Origin: Emergomyces orientalis
Lineage: Eukaryota > Ascomycota > Eurotiomycetes > Onygenales > Ajellomycetaceae
DNA length: 64,000 nt
NCBI GenBank assembly: GCA_002110485.1
Contig: MOWL01000089.1
Coordinates: 62,001 to 126,000 of the forward strand
Direction: 5' to 3'
In this document: piece by piece, positions 35,439 to 47,236 of the stretch
Numbering within the stretch: the stretch's first letter is position 1
Layout of the letters: the number at the start of each line of letters is the position of its first letter
Made by a program: the position numbers and the translations under genes
Notes under the pieces: model-generated
The model's database searches: none
Told to the model about the DNA's origin: nothing
Seen by the model: the letters and a program-made list of their open reading frames with translations, nothing else

Positions 35439-36190
35439 GATTTCTTTGAGTATATTAGATAATTAGTCAAATTAAATAGTATTCTCAGATTTTTGCTATT
35501 TTTTCTACTAGAAATAGTATCTAGATTAGATTTTTCAAGAGAATCTAATAAACTAATATTGATTTTTAAAGATAAATCAATTAAATCTTCACAGACTTCT
35601 TTCTTGTGCTATAAAATGAAGAGAAAAGAATTGATTTCAATAAATAATAAATTATTCAATTGAAATGACAGTTTTTGAAAGAAAAACTGACAAAATAAAT
35701 CAATTTTTTGCAGAGAAATTGATAAAAACTATTCAGAAATATTCAATATTCTAAACTTCTCCTCATCTATCAAGTATGCAGCTCAAAATTGAGATTATTT
35801 TCAAAAACTGAATCAGTCACTGAAGTAAAGAAATATGAATTTGTGTAGAATTTTCTTGATTTATTTACTCAGAGCTAAATCAAGAAAAACACTCTAACTC
35901 TTGCAAATTTTATCTTTTTCAATTTAAAAAGCTTCTCAAAATTTCTGCTTGAAATAGGCCCCATCTCAAATCAAGATTGTATTCCTGAAATATCAATATG
36001 AATTAATACTGAATAGATTTTCTTTTCTATTCAAATTAATCTCATATATTTTACTAGATAGCTCTTAATAAATGTAATTTATTAAGTCACACAGATGAGT
36101 ATGCAAATGAAGAATCAACAGACTAAATCTGTACTATTTTCTTATATAATAATATATATATATACAAGTATGTATATATATTACTTGCAG

Positions 36191-37108
36191 GGACCAAGCT
36201 ATTTTTTTAAACACTGATATTTCCACTTTTTCTCGTTCCGTTTTGTAGAGAGGGTAGGTTCCGGGGAATTTCTGATTGAAGGGTAGGTCACGTGTGATCT
36301 GTGCTGAGGTATTTTTTTGTCACTTTTCTGCCGGGCGAGGTAGGGTGGTACAGGGAAAAGACTTGGCACTGGTGCAAAGAAACATGAAAATCAATCAGAT
36401 TTTTCACACAGATTTTGACAATGAATTGTTCAGAAAGAGATGGTCGGAATGAATTCAAAATTGAGACAGTTGTAATATCTGGTTTGTTCTAGCTTCTATC
36501 AAAATTCTATGTAAATTGGGCCGAAACTGATGATGTTATGTGATGAAGTGTGATTTTCTTTCCCCTTAGAGGTTGCAAACACGTTTTCCTCAATAGCTTC
36601 ACCAACTCGCGCTCAATTTTAATAAAAAGTGAATAAATTGCTTTCTCAAACAAGAGCTTTCAAATGGATGTCTTTTCGTCTTCTAATTCGAAGAATTGGG
36701 CTGGTTCGGGGGAAAGCGTTTTTTTTGTTACATTAGATCTAATCAAGTGTTTGAATAAGATTTTCAAGAGTAGTATGATTCAAGCAGAATTGAATGCTCA
36801 TCATGAGAGAGAGCTTGCTGGCCATTATCAAGCAAATAGACATCAGCTTGTCAAATCCACTCACAGGCAGGTGCAAGTAGAGGGAATCCTCACTGTTAAA
36901 GATGCAAATTGCAACATTGCCAATAGAAAGACAGAAGAATTGAAAAAAGAGTATAATAGAGCTCTACATTCAATTGAGATTAAGTTCACTAGAACTGTCA
37001 CAAATCAATCACAATGTGATAATTCTACTGTTTCTAATGAGTATATATGATCTTTATATTATAGATAGACATGGTGGTGGTTCTTAATGAATTTTTGAAG
37101 TTTGGCAT
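36191..37108 (+). pseudogene. Possible transposase C-terminal remnant flanking element A
   Basis: An open frame at 36664-37050 encodes a polar protein with HERELAGHYQANRHQLVKS and a QVEGILTVKDA stretch, reminiscent of the C-terminal tails of Fot1/pogo transposases, but the resemblance is weak. Element A inserts just downstream (GGCAT at 37104-37108). It could be the C-terminal part of the pogo fragment at 29051, separated by LINE2. Confidence 0.3.
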
Positions 37109-37356
37109 TGTGAGGGCGTAGCGCCGAATAGACAGCGTGAGGAGCTAATAGCAAAGGAATAAGTAATAATAGATGATAGTAGCAAGATAGGTATATGTTC
37201 GTAGTGGTATGTAGTGATATGTAGCTAATTGCTAACTAAGAGAAGAGTATCAAGAACCGCAGAGGCCTCTGTAGATATATATACATGAGTGTGTATGTGC
37301 GTGGCGCTAGCTAGGCGCTAGCGCCCTAAGCGATGCACTGAGGCTGTGGCATGACA
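37109..37356 (-). repeat. Element A 3' LTR
   Basis: Direct repeat of 52019-52266, starting TGTGAGGGCGTAGC and ending GGCTGTGGCATGACA on the plus strand. Confidence 0.92.
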
Positions 37357-37376
37357 ATTGCTCCCTTTCTTATTAG
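37357..37376 (-). other. Element A polypurine tract
   Basis: On the minus strand AAGAAAGGGAGCAAT lies immediately before the 3' LTR. This is the expected site and composition for plus-strand DNA priming and confirms the element's orientation. Confidence 0.65.
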
Positions 37377-37419
37377 ACGCCGTCCGCGGTGTCTGTAACA
37401 TGAAAAGAGAGTAATAAGT

Positions 37420-37520
37420 GCTAAATAAAAGAAAAATAGTGTGTAAAGCAGTAGTTTGTTAGAAATATAGCATGTAAAGTGGTAGTTTGCTAGAAATATA
37501 GCATGTCAAGCAGTAGAGAA
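37420..37520. repeat. Short tandem repeat inside element A
   Basis: About 2.5 copies of a unit near 39 bp built on GTAGTTTGTTAGAAATATAGC. It lies in the non-coding stretch between the 3' LTR and the antisense ORF. Confidence 0.6.
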
Positions 37521-37987
37521 TAGATTTTCTGTGAGAGACTTCATGAGAATGCATAAAAACTCATAAAAGTGTATGAAAAGTTGTGTATATTGTGTTATTA
37601 ATGAATATTATATTGATTGTGAATATCATGTTATTGTGTTGCTATGAAGAGCTTGTAAAAAAATAGTAAAAGAAGCTGTCTGCTTCTCTTCTCTTTTTCT
37701 TCTTGCAATCTCTTGATATCAAAGTTTTCTTTTATTTCAATTCAATATCAAAAAAGAAATTTTAAATTCTTAAGTTTTATTTCTGCTAAGTTATCATAAG
37801 ATGATCAAGACCTCTGCTTCTGTCTCTTCAGAAATCAATGTTTCAAATTTCAGATAAGTGTTTCCATTTTCTCTCTTTTGTGTGTGCATTTTAAGCGAGA
37901 TTTCCATGTATGAGAATGTTACTATGACAAATATCACTGTGACAAAATATCACTATGATGAAATGCTGACATAATCACTTTCCTAGG

Positions 37988-38654
37988 CGTACGCCCTGCG
38001 AGAAGTGCCTCCCTTGTATGAAGAATGTTGAGTTTCAGTGTGAGTTGCCCCCAGGGGCTAGAAAGTGTTGCGGGCCTTGTGCCCAAAATCACCTGACCTG
38101 CAAGGAGGTAAGTTTGACGAGCTTGACGCGCGCTTGTGCAATATGTCAAGGCTAATCAAGCGCTATAGGTTAAGCTGTCGGGGCGCGTCAAGCGTATTAT
38201 GTACCTGCGTGGTGCGGTGTGGTTTGGGGCCCGTGTGGGGCGTGCGTGCTCGCCGGAGAGGCGTGAGTTGGCCGACTTGGTCAACCAGGTTAATGCTCCT
38301 CGGGTGTCGCGTCTTCGTGCTCGCGGGCGCAAGGCCGCGGCAGCTGGGGTTGCCAAGCGCAGGGCGGCCGCACTGGCGTTGGAGGTTGAGGGTGAGGGGG
38401 GGATGCAGAAGATAAAGAGAGTGGTGGTGCCCGTGATGTCAGATAAGGTCGGTGAGAGCCCTGGGGAGGAAGAGTGAGGGACAAGCGCTGAGAGCGCGAG
38501 TGATGAGAAGAAGAGCGCGAGTAGCGCTGATGAGAAAGAGAAGAACGCTGAAAGCGTTGAGAAAGAAGAGGTTGACACTGTGAGCGCGGGGGAGAAGAGG
38601 GTGAGACGTGGTCCTCAGACAATGACAGAGTTCCTCCACCTTGTCAAGAAGTAG
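37988..38654 (+). pseudogene. Antisense accessory ORF of element A with Cys-rich domain
   Basis: Two-exon reading: about 37988..38107 and 38169..38654 (61-nt intron, donor GTAAGT, branch GCTAAT, acceptor TATAG, phase 0). Exon 1 encodes RTPCEKCLPCMKNVEFQC, then GARKCCGPCAQNHLTCKE, nine Cys in a spaced zinc-finger-like array. Exon 2 encodes KLSGRVKRIMYLRGAVW, an Arg/Ala-rich helix and an acidic Ser/Glu/Lys repeat tail ending at TAG 38652. One in-frame TGA occurs at 38475-38477. It is opposite in strand to the host retrotransposon and more GC-rich than the rest of A. The 5' start is not resolved. I know similar Cys-rich proteins only as uncharacterised fungal repeats; no function is assigned. 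Confidence 0.5.
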
Positions 38655-39149
38655 TTGTGGGGGAGGGGAAGAGAGAGATGAAGATGAGCAAACTGAGCAA
38701 CTTTGATTATTTTTTAGAGTCTGAGTTTTTTAGTTTTTTAGAAGAGATGTGTATTTTTCAGAGTGAAATGAAACTTTTTTTCAATAATGATAATGAATTC
38801 TTTGCTTCCTGCCTCATTAAAATCATTTGTAGACAAAAACCCCTTTTTTGAGAAAAAAAGTATTTACAATATGAAAAGAGTGCATTCAGTGTTGAATAAT
38901 ACAGTTGATGCTGCTTGTTGTGCAATTATCAGTCAGTCTCATGTATTTAGTGTTTCTTGACTGATTTCTTATTCACTTCTCACTCAGTCTCTTGTTCTAG
39001 AAATATTTCAAACATCTCTGAGTCTGCTATATGTTTCTCAGGTTTTCAAGTGTCTCCTGATGGTCCTCATCTGACTCAGCAAACAAGATATTCTGCTGGT
39101 TTATTCTTGTGTTTGTGTTTTTTAAGAATAGTCTTATATTGAAATTCTT

Positions 39150-40238
39150 CTTCTTCATCAACTAGATCTGGTCCAGGCTCCGGTAGAGCACCATCTCTGC
39201 GGTTGTATGATTCAAGAAGAGAAACATGAAAAACAGAGTGTATACTTCAGTACAAAGACAGTAGTTCAAGCTTGTAGGCCTGCAAACCTATTGTTGAAAG
39301 AATTTTGAAGAATTCAACATATTTATAATTCAATTTACACACTGGGTGTATTATATGAAGATTCTTAGTGTTCAAGATGACATATTCATCAATTTTGAAT
39401 CATTTCAGTTTGTGTTTGAAATCATAGTATGCTTTTTGCACATTGTGCACCTTTTGAAGGTTTTCTTCAAGCTTGTTATGTGATTTCTGCATGAGATTCA
39501 CATGATCAGTGACTCTGATAATAACAGATTGCAGGGGTTTTTCAACATTGATTTTCAAGTCCGGTTGATATCCCATGAGAGCTTCTGCTGGTACCATGCC
39601 TGTAAAGCTGTGACAAGAAGTATTATAAACAAATTGTGCTAGTGAGAGTCATCAGGCTCAATCATCTTGATGATAATTGACAAAACAGCATAGATAGTGC
39701 TTCAAGGTTTGATTTTGATGTTCAGTTTGTCCATCAGTTTGAGAATGAAATGCTGTGAATAGTTTCCAGCATGCATCTATCATGTAGCAAAAGATAGACC
39801 AATAGTGACTGGTGAATAGCACTCTGCAGTCAGAAACATGATTCTTGAAGACATCAAATACACTATATAGCTTACTATATGTGATTTCAGTGAGTTCCTC
39901 AGCAGTGACATCTTTTGTGCAAGGTATATACAAGGAGAATTTTGTGTAGATGTCCACAATCATCAGAATAGCATCATGTGTCTGTTGTAGAAAGTTTGAG
40001 AATGATAATTCTGTTATGAAGTTCATTGAGATGATCTTGAATGAGCATGAAGACATGAAAATAGTATTCATTTCATCATATTGTTTATAGTGTTTTGACT
40101 TTGTATGTTGATATATGTCACAGGTTTGCACATGAAGCATAACATCTTTGAATAATTCATGTCAAAAGTATTTATCTTGAATGCTCTCTATGGACTGTTT
40201 GATACCAAAATGACCCCTCTGTGAATCATTGTGGTTTG
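39150..40238 (-). pseudogene. Element A integrase and C-terminal part, cut by element B
   Basis: Minus-strand frames 40140..39658 and 39597..39400 encode an integrase core (SMNFITELSFSNFL, LMIVDIYTKFSLYIP, DCRVLFTSHYWSIF, FHSQTDGQTEHQNQ) followed by the usual VYNTS/HSFTG and MGYQPDL region. Between them the frame carries three TGA codons at consecutive expected Trp positions (near 39643-39657). A chromodomain-like tail (VFHVSLLESY) follows. B separates this from the RNase H part. Confidence 0.75.
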
Positions 40239-40520
40239 TATCGTGGGCAACGCCCACGCTCCCTAGTACGTTCGCTATATTATATATTCGCCTATATAAT
40301 CTTATCGCTATAGCTTCGTACGTACCTACCTAGCTATAGCATTACCCTTACCTTCCGCAGAGCATACGTGCCTACCTACTATATCATTTATCATTCCTTC
40401 CGCATGCGGAAGATGCCTGTATTTAGTTATTTATATTCTTCCACTGATTAGCAGTGAAAGATGAAGAATCAGACATTCTTTTACTACTATTTTGACATAT
40501 ACATTCTATCGCACGTAGCA
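40239..40520 (+). repeat. Element B 5' LTR
   Basis: Starts TATCGTGGGCAACGCCCACG (an inverted repeat, not the common TG) and ends GCACGTAGCA. It contains the perfect palindrome TTCCGCATGCGGAA. Nearly identical to 47780-48061. Confidence 0.92.
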
Positions 40521-40522
40521 AT

Positions 40523-40540
40523 TTGGTAGCATGTCTCGCT
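40523..40540 (+). other. Element B primer-binding site
   Basis: TGGTAGCATGTCTCGC begins two bases after the 5' LTR. TGG complements the CCA end of a tRNA, as expected for a minus-strand primer site; the tRNA was not identified. Confidence 0.6.
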
Positions 40541-40577
40541 GAATCCCAAGGGCCTCTACAAATTCTCCTACTATACG

Positions 40578-40950
40578 TGGTGATTGGTCTGCTATAGTAG
40601 CTTCCGCTCCGCTTTCGACTGCCTACAGCCTGGTGATTGGTCCGGGCGTGTGAGTATTCGAAAACCCCCCGCTGTACTGGTGATTGGTCTGGTCAGCAAT
40701 TCATCTTCGAGCGTCCGCAGAGCTGGTGATTGGTCCAGGCTGCAGACGCTGAAGTTCAGCTGTACTGGTGATTGGTCTGGTCGGCTTCCTTTTCTACCTC
40801 TTGTCTTCCGATTCCTAACCCCTAATCCCCCTGCTATACGTGGTGATTGGTCCGCTATAGTAGCCTCCGCTCCGCCCTCGATTATATACCACCTGGTGAT
40901 TGGTCTGGGTTGTAAGAAGTCGAGCTCCTAGCCGTCTGGTGATTGGTCTG
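40578..40950 (+). repeat. Eight copies of TGGTGATTGGTC in element B leader
   Basis: Copies start near 40578, 40631, 40678, 40724, 40766, 40841, 40894 and 40937, followed by T or C and usually G. Spacing is irregular (about 40-75 bp). Each contains ATTGG, the complement of CCAAT, so they could be binding sites for the CCAAT-binding complex; a packaging or RNA role is an alternative. Partial larger duplications surround some copies (GCTATAGTAGC(T/C)TCCGCTCCGC). Confidence 0.85.
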
Positions 40951-41003
40951 GCCGGCTATTCTTCCACGCCTCTTGCTTGTCTAACCGCTCTGTCCAACGA
41001 AGT

Positions 41004-43136
41004 ATGGAGCAAGACAGGCAAACGACAAGAAGCGGTTCCCGCCAGCCGCCCCCCCCTACAAGGGTAGAAGAGTCCGCCAGTGGAGCGGACGTGGGAGCTC
41101 GCACGTACTCCCAGGCGTCAGCCGAAAAACACGCCGCGATAATCGCCGAGATCTGGAAGGATTCTACCGGCCGTTACGATAGCGTAAGACACCTTATCAC
41201 GCCCTACGATCGGGTGAAGGCCGAAGGAGTGTTATCATCGGTATCTGCAAGGCGTTACAACGAGATTTGCAGAACCTTACACTCTGCCGCTATCGAAGAG
41301 TGGGAGAGCGCTATCGAACCATGGCTACAGGCCTTCCGAACGGAGGGCACTAAGCATACGAAGGAGAGAGGTACGATTGCTCCATCTTATGAGGAGTACA
41401 ACCACCAAACCCAACCTACGGCGGACGAAGCCGCAGTTCTAGACACGATTGAAGATCTAGAGCGTGTGGAGGTCCAACTTAACGAACGAGAGGCCCAGCT
41501 GGATGAACGCGAGAATCGACTAGCTGAGCAGGAGGCTCAGCTTGGTGAACGCACGACGATCCTGCAGGGGCGCGTGGATAGATTCCAAGATGGCCTTCAA
41601 CGCTTGGGCGAAGGAAGGGCCCATCTGGCGGACGCGTGGACGAACTTCCGTGTTGAGGAAGCTGCGTTGACAGCCCGGAGGCAGGAGCTAGATAGCAAAC
41701 GTCGGGAACGGGAGACTGTGAGAACCCAGCGGCGATCTCCCCTCACCAGGTTGAGTCAACCAGCCGCGGAAGAGGATCCCCTGATCGAATCCACCCGCCA
41801 GCTAGACGCTCTATTCGAGCAAGGGTTCGACCCTCCACCAAGAATAGCTCCTACGGAGCAGAATTTCGAGTTACCGCTAAGAGCTCAAACGAGGTCGAGA
41901 GCGGCCACCACGATACGAGGGCTGAGAAGCCGAGGCGGAAGAGGTGGATACTCAGAGAGAGTAACTCTCCGCCCTGATCGAACTCAGGAAGTCGATAGCC
42001 GCAAATTCACGTACGACGTGGACGGGAATCGAGTCAGACGAGACGAGTTAGCGTCATGGTATAATGCCCCAACCCCCGCAGTGACGGAACAGGTGACCGA
42101 GCGGCCGTCGATAAGAGCGTCTACACGAGGAGCTCACCCGAATGAGGGGAATGCTGGATCTCCATGGCAAGATCCGTTGCCTCCAACGTGCGGAAGCAAC
42201 GGGGGAAACTTCAGCCGATATAGAGATCGCCCTGATGAATATGCATATTCTACTCACTTACGAGCAGCGGACATTATGCTATTCGACCCTGAAGAGGCAG
42301 ATGTAATGGCATTCATCAGTCGTTTGGAATTCATGGCAATGCAAGAAGGAGAAAACGCCCTCCTGCGAGTCTTCCTGCTCTGTCTAAAGGGGCGAGCATT
42401 GGAATGGCACAATGGATTGTCTTCTGAAATGAGGCAAGAGATGGCGCATTCCCTTCCAATAATCATCACAGAGCTTCAATTGAAGTTTAAGCTATTGGAG
42501 GGGGAGGCCTGGACGAAAGCCCAGGGCCTTCGGTTCTCATTCAAGAAGTCAGATGAGGTTCCATTGACACTATATATCTCGCGGAAGATAAACCTACTGC
42601 AAGCAGCTTCAATTTTCGACCCGACCATGGTCAAGCGGTTAATCTGGGAAGGATTAGAGTCGAATCTATCATTGATTACGCCGCTTATCCCAAGTGAACG
42701 TCTAGATGACTTCCATCAAAGAATTAGAGACAATGAATCAGCTGCAAGAAGAGCATGGAATGATTGTAATACTCAGCTGTCAGAGTATATCTGAAGTTCC
42801 TACAGACGTTCTGCCACCACTGGAGAGCCAGCAAACGACAAACAATCATACCGGAACTCATTAGGAAACACAAGAGTTGCGGAAGCCAAGGCTTCCACAA
42901 ATCTGAATCCGCTGAGTGCCAAGCCCGCTGCCAAGAGAGCGGATCTGGGAAAACCCTCGTCCGCCCCGGTTGCGGGATGTTATATATGCGGTGGCGCCCA
43001 TTATGCTAACTGATGCCCCAAGAGGGACGGAAGCAATGATCGCCAAGCAAACCAAGTGGAAGACGCATTTGAAGATGAGAACGCCTTATCTGAGCTAGAG
43101 CCTTGCCCTGATTCAGATATGGAGCCGGAAAACTAG
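41004..43136 (+). pseudogene. Element B gag with coiled coil and zinc knuckle
   Basis: A frame of 711 codons from ATG 41004 to TAG 43134-43136 with two internal TGA codons (42792-42794 and 43011-43013). N-terminal part charged; residues around 150-240 form a heptad-like coiled coil (LNEREAQLDERENRLAEQ); then a retrotransposon gag domain (YSTHLRAADIMLFDPEEA to EWHNGLSSEM); then a knuckle CYICGGAHYAN followed by TGA and CP, CX2CX3HX4C if the TGA is counted as one residue. The TGA lies where CCHC knuckles often have Trp. The protein would assemble the virus-like particle. Confidence 0.8.
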
Positions 43137-46100
43137 GCGGCGAGGTTAGTACTGAGGGGCTAATCTCATCTGACGACATACTCTCAAATGATAGTTATCA
43201 CTGTATCTTAAGGTCGGAAGTCTATAACGTATCCGACGGGGATATCCCTAAACACGATTATGAGCTCATAGAAGGGCTAACATACTTACCTTACACCTTT
43301 TTATCCATTCCAATCCAAACTACCAAAGGCCTTATTCCCATATGCATCGATACGGGCGCAGGCGTCTCGTTAGTGGACGCCACAATAGCTGAAATATATT
43401 TCCCAGAGTGTACACCGTCTCCCATGCCAGATGGCAGATTTATCGGTATAAGAGGTGTAGGTAATGGACGCGATCGCTCAGATACATACATCAAACCCGA
43501 CCTAGTCTTCCATTCGCACCTTGGCGACCCTATACGAATAGCTGGAGAATTCCATATTGTTCCCTACTTAGGCTGTAATATGATAATGGCGAACGACATA
43601 CTATCCCCAGTATGAGCAACAATAGATGTACACAGCGAGAAAATCACGTTCGGCAATATCTCAGTAGCTGCCAGGGCCACCCGAACCTGCGTCCGCAAGG
43701 ATGTACGGACGACCGTTGAACCCCCCCAAACCCAGCAGATGAATCGGAATCTTAAGAGACGATCGGATAGGAAGCGGAGGAAATTCACCGTCCGAGCGGC
43801 AGAAACCAGGATCATCGAACCAGGTGAAGGCGTGCCGTTGAAGGTTTCACACGCTGAGCTGGCGGAAGGAGTATGGTGGATACGACCCAGGATGATTCGG
43901 CAGTCGCCAGGGACGTACGCGGGATTACCGAATGCTACCATCCCACATACCCCAGACGTCCTGCTGTTCTCCAACTTAGGCTCGAAACCGACAAAGGTGC
44001 TGAACGGTCAAATCCTTGGATACGCCCAGCGGGTATCTGAATCCGATCTCACAGACCTGTCCGCGACTGTCTGTCTTGCGGATACAGATGATTTCGATAG
44101 CCCATTCGACATCCCGACTACGAGCCCCGAGCATGGGACAGTAGAGGCCGACATATCCGACCATTGGGGTGGTGAATATCGAACCCGGGTTCAGAAAATC
44201 ATTGACCGCCATCGGGAGCTTTTCAAACCCGAACTAGGCAGATTTATAGACAGCGTCAAGATGCCTATCCGCTTTTTGAATGAAAAGGACTTTGCAGGTC
44301 TTAAGCAAAAGGCCTATCCTCTGTCGCGCAAGGATAGAGCAGCTGCAGATGAAATCCTCGACCCTCTGAGAGCAGGCGGCCGAATTGAAAAGGTGCCATT
44401 GGGTGATAGGAATCCGATCACCTCCCCTGCTTTCGTCGTGTGGAATAAGGGCAAGCCGCGCGTGGTAGTTGATTTATGAAAGGTAAACCTACACCTTCTG
44501 CCAAATGCCTATCCCCTGCCCACTCAACAAGACATTCTGCAATCACTAGGTGGATCGATAATCTTCTCATCCATGGACATTAAGCAAGGTTTCTTCCAGC
44601 AGCCGCTAGAGGAGGACGATAAATTCAAAACAACCTTTGTTACGCCTCATAGAGGACTCGAACACTTCACAGTCGCCACCATGAAGCTAGCAACTTCGCC
44701 CGGCTTCTTCCAGCAACGAATGGAGGAGATTCTTCCCAAATACCTATGACAATTCACCTTGGTATACGTGGACGATATAATCATATATTCCCACTCATTA
44801 GACAATCATTTTAACCACCTTGAAGGCGTTTTCGCGGCATTAGAGTGATCAGGTGTGACAATGTCCTTGAGGAAATGTCATTTCGCCTACCCTTCTGTGA
44901 GTCTTCTGGGCCACCATGTCAGGCGCCTTGGGATATCAACCCAAGAAGAAAAGATGGAAGCCATTCAAAACCTAGCCTTCCCAGAGACTCTGAGTGACTT
45001 GGAAAGAACCATAGGCCTTTTCAATTATTATTGGGACTTCGTAGACATGTACGCGGATAAGGTGGAGGCGCTTGAAGCCCTGAAAACCCGCCTGCTTAAG
45101 AATGGTCTGTGAAAAGGGTGTCAGAGAGCTTCTTACACATCCAAAATCAAGATAATGAGCTATGAGGATTCGGACGAATATCGCACTCTCTCGGATGAAG
45201 CTCGAAAATCCTTCAAAATAGTGAGAGAGGCACTAGCAAATGCACCCACCAGAGCATATCCTGATTTTCACCGTCCATTCATCATTTACATCGATTCTAG
45301 CAAGCAGCGCGGCATCGGAATAGCTCTGCACCAGATAGGCGCAGATGGGATCGAAAGACCTATACTATTCCTGTCCAGGTGTTTGAACTCTGCCGAGAGG
45401 AGGTATTGAGCCACTGAACTTGAATACCTAGGTTTGATTTGGGTGCTCACGAAGCTTCCGCAATACCTCAATGGCGAATTCACGGTAGTCACCGATCATA
45501 CAGCCTTGGTATCCGCCCTGCAATCACCTGCTTCAGGTCATAGAAGCACCCGCCTGAATAACTGGGCCTTAACGCTCAGCAAATACCTGCCGCGAATGAC
45601 CATTCGATATCATAAGGGTATCATTCATGATAATGCGGACGCCCTTTCTCGACTTAGGACCTTACAAGACGACTCGGATGCTGTTTCCTCCGACCAAGAA
45701 CATACTATCCACAAAATACTCCAGAGAGTGAATAGACAAGCAGAGAACACACCCCTTGTAGTGTCAATATCGACCGTAGAGATCTCAGAGGAATTCAAGA
45801 AGCAGTTGCAAAATGATGTGCCTTCTGACCCAATCTTGAGCAACATTTTCCGAAAAGTGAAAGTAGCGGGCAGATACCATTCTTTCAATGTAAGAGATGG
45901 CATTCTTTATCTTGAGAATGACTGCTTCTGCGTCCCCGAGTCAATGGCACAAGATGTTATCCGCATCTGTCATGATTACGCAGGGCATCCAGGGTTACAT
46001 CGAACAGAAGATATCCTGCGCCGGTCTTTCTACCTTCCGTACGCCCGCAGACGAATCCTTAAGCGAATAGCCCAGTGTTCAAATTGTCGATTGTCAAAGC

Positions 46101-47236
46101 CCGCCAACCACAGGGGATATGGTAAAATGCAACCGATACCAACCCCAGCGCGGCCGTTTGATGTTCTAGCTATCGACTTTATCACCGGACTCCCGCTCAG
46201 CAACAACCTGGACACAGTCCTCACCGTTACCGATAAGTTTTCCAAGGCGGTTATATTAATCGCGGGGAGGGAAGATTGGAAAACCGCCCAGTGGGCGGAA
46301 GCGTTTTTTGATAAGGTAATATGCAGGTGGCAGCTACCATTAGCGCTTATATCGGACAGGGACCCACGCTTCAATTCAGAATTTTGGGAGCGCCTCCTAG
46401 ACCTGATGGGCATCAAGAGATGGATGACCACAGCGTATAATCCTCGTTCGAATGGCCAGAGCGAAAGAACGAATTTGACGGTCGAAGTGATCCTGCGTTC
46501 GCTGCTGGTAGGGCGATATGAATTCAGTTGGGACGCCCTGCTGCCGCAGGTCGAAAGATGCATCAATGCTGAGATCATCGGACCAACCTCTCTGACGCCA
46601 TTCGAGGTACTGACAGGCATTAGCCCACGTTGGTTCCCCGCCTCTGAGGACGCCCCAGAATCGGATGCCGCCACATTGGTTGCCAATCGGGAATCTCTCT
46701 GGAAGGAAGTACTCGAATTATACGCTCTTTCGCAAGCTCGTCTAGCGGAAAGGTTTGATAGGGCCCATGAAGAACCGTCATTTGCTGTAGATGATTATGT
46801 CTTTATAAGATTAGCAAGGAAAGGCGAGAAGGGGTATACCACTAAGGGACATTCAAAGCTGTCTCCTTTGCGGATAGGGCTCTTCAGAATCATTCAAAAA
46901 GTGTCCGACCTGGCCTTTCGACTGCAACTCCCGCCTGATTGGAGGATGCACTCTGTGGTATCAGTTATCCATCTCGAGAAAACGGACCTAACGCCGGAAG
47001 ATATGGAGCACCCGCCCCCAGAACCGGTATTCATAGATGGTAAGCCGGAATTCGAAATCGAACGCATCATCCGGAAGGAGATACAAGAAGGCAAAACTTA
47101 CCTGGAAGTCAAGTGGAAGAGATATGATGATCCGACCTTAGAGCCCTACGATGTTATAGCGGACGACGTCCCACAAATGATTAAGGCATTCGAGCAGAGA
47201 AGGCCGCGAGGGCGACCACGCAAAAGTGTGCTCTGA
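43112..47236 (+). pseudogene. Element B pol: protease, RT, RNase H, integrase, chromodomain
   Basis: One frame, -1 relative to gag, open from 43112 to TGA 47234 except for six TGA codons (43613, 44477, 44747, 44846, 45110, 45407). Protease: CIDTGAGVSLVD (about 43343). RT: KGKPRVVVDL, SSMDIKQGFFQQP and the YVDDIIIYSHS box. RNase H: IIYIDSSKQRGIG, ERRY-TGA-ATELEYLGLIW and TDHTALV. Integrase: a zinc-binding HHCC end (RICHDYAGHPGLHR, CSNCRLSKPANH), then LAIDFITGLP, ISDRDPRFNSEFW and SNGQSERTN. Chromodomain near the C-terminus (PEFEIERIIRKE, YLEVKWKRYDD). The last 600 codons are uninterrupted. TGA positions include ERRY-x-ATELE and KYL-x-QFTLVYVDD, where homologues usually have Trp or Arg. Confidence 0.85.

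Larger units (their letters stand above)
29676..36190 (-). mobile_element. LINE2: AT-rich I-type non-LTR retrotransposon with RNase H, nearly intact
   Basis: Minus-strand LINE: 5' UTR about 36190-35439, ORF1 35438-33876, ORF2 33842-29895, 3' UTR and an A-rich tail (ATAAATAAATAAATAAAAAAAA on the minus strand) at about 29676-29700. The right boundary is estimated from the change in composition near 36190. Coding capacity is preserved despite extreme AT content; lesions are five TGA and one TAA across both ORFs. Confidence 0.75.

Noticed and set aside
42254..46686. Long minus-strand frames opposite element B gag and pol
   Set aside because: Antisense shadows of the integrase/RT coding frame; Arg/Ser-rich and without motif. 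Only the ORF at 47483-47698 lies outside pol and was kept.
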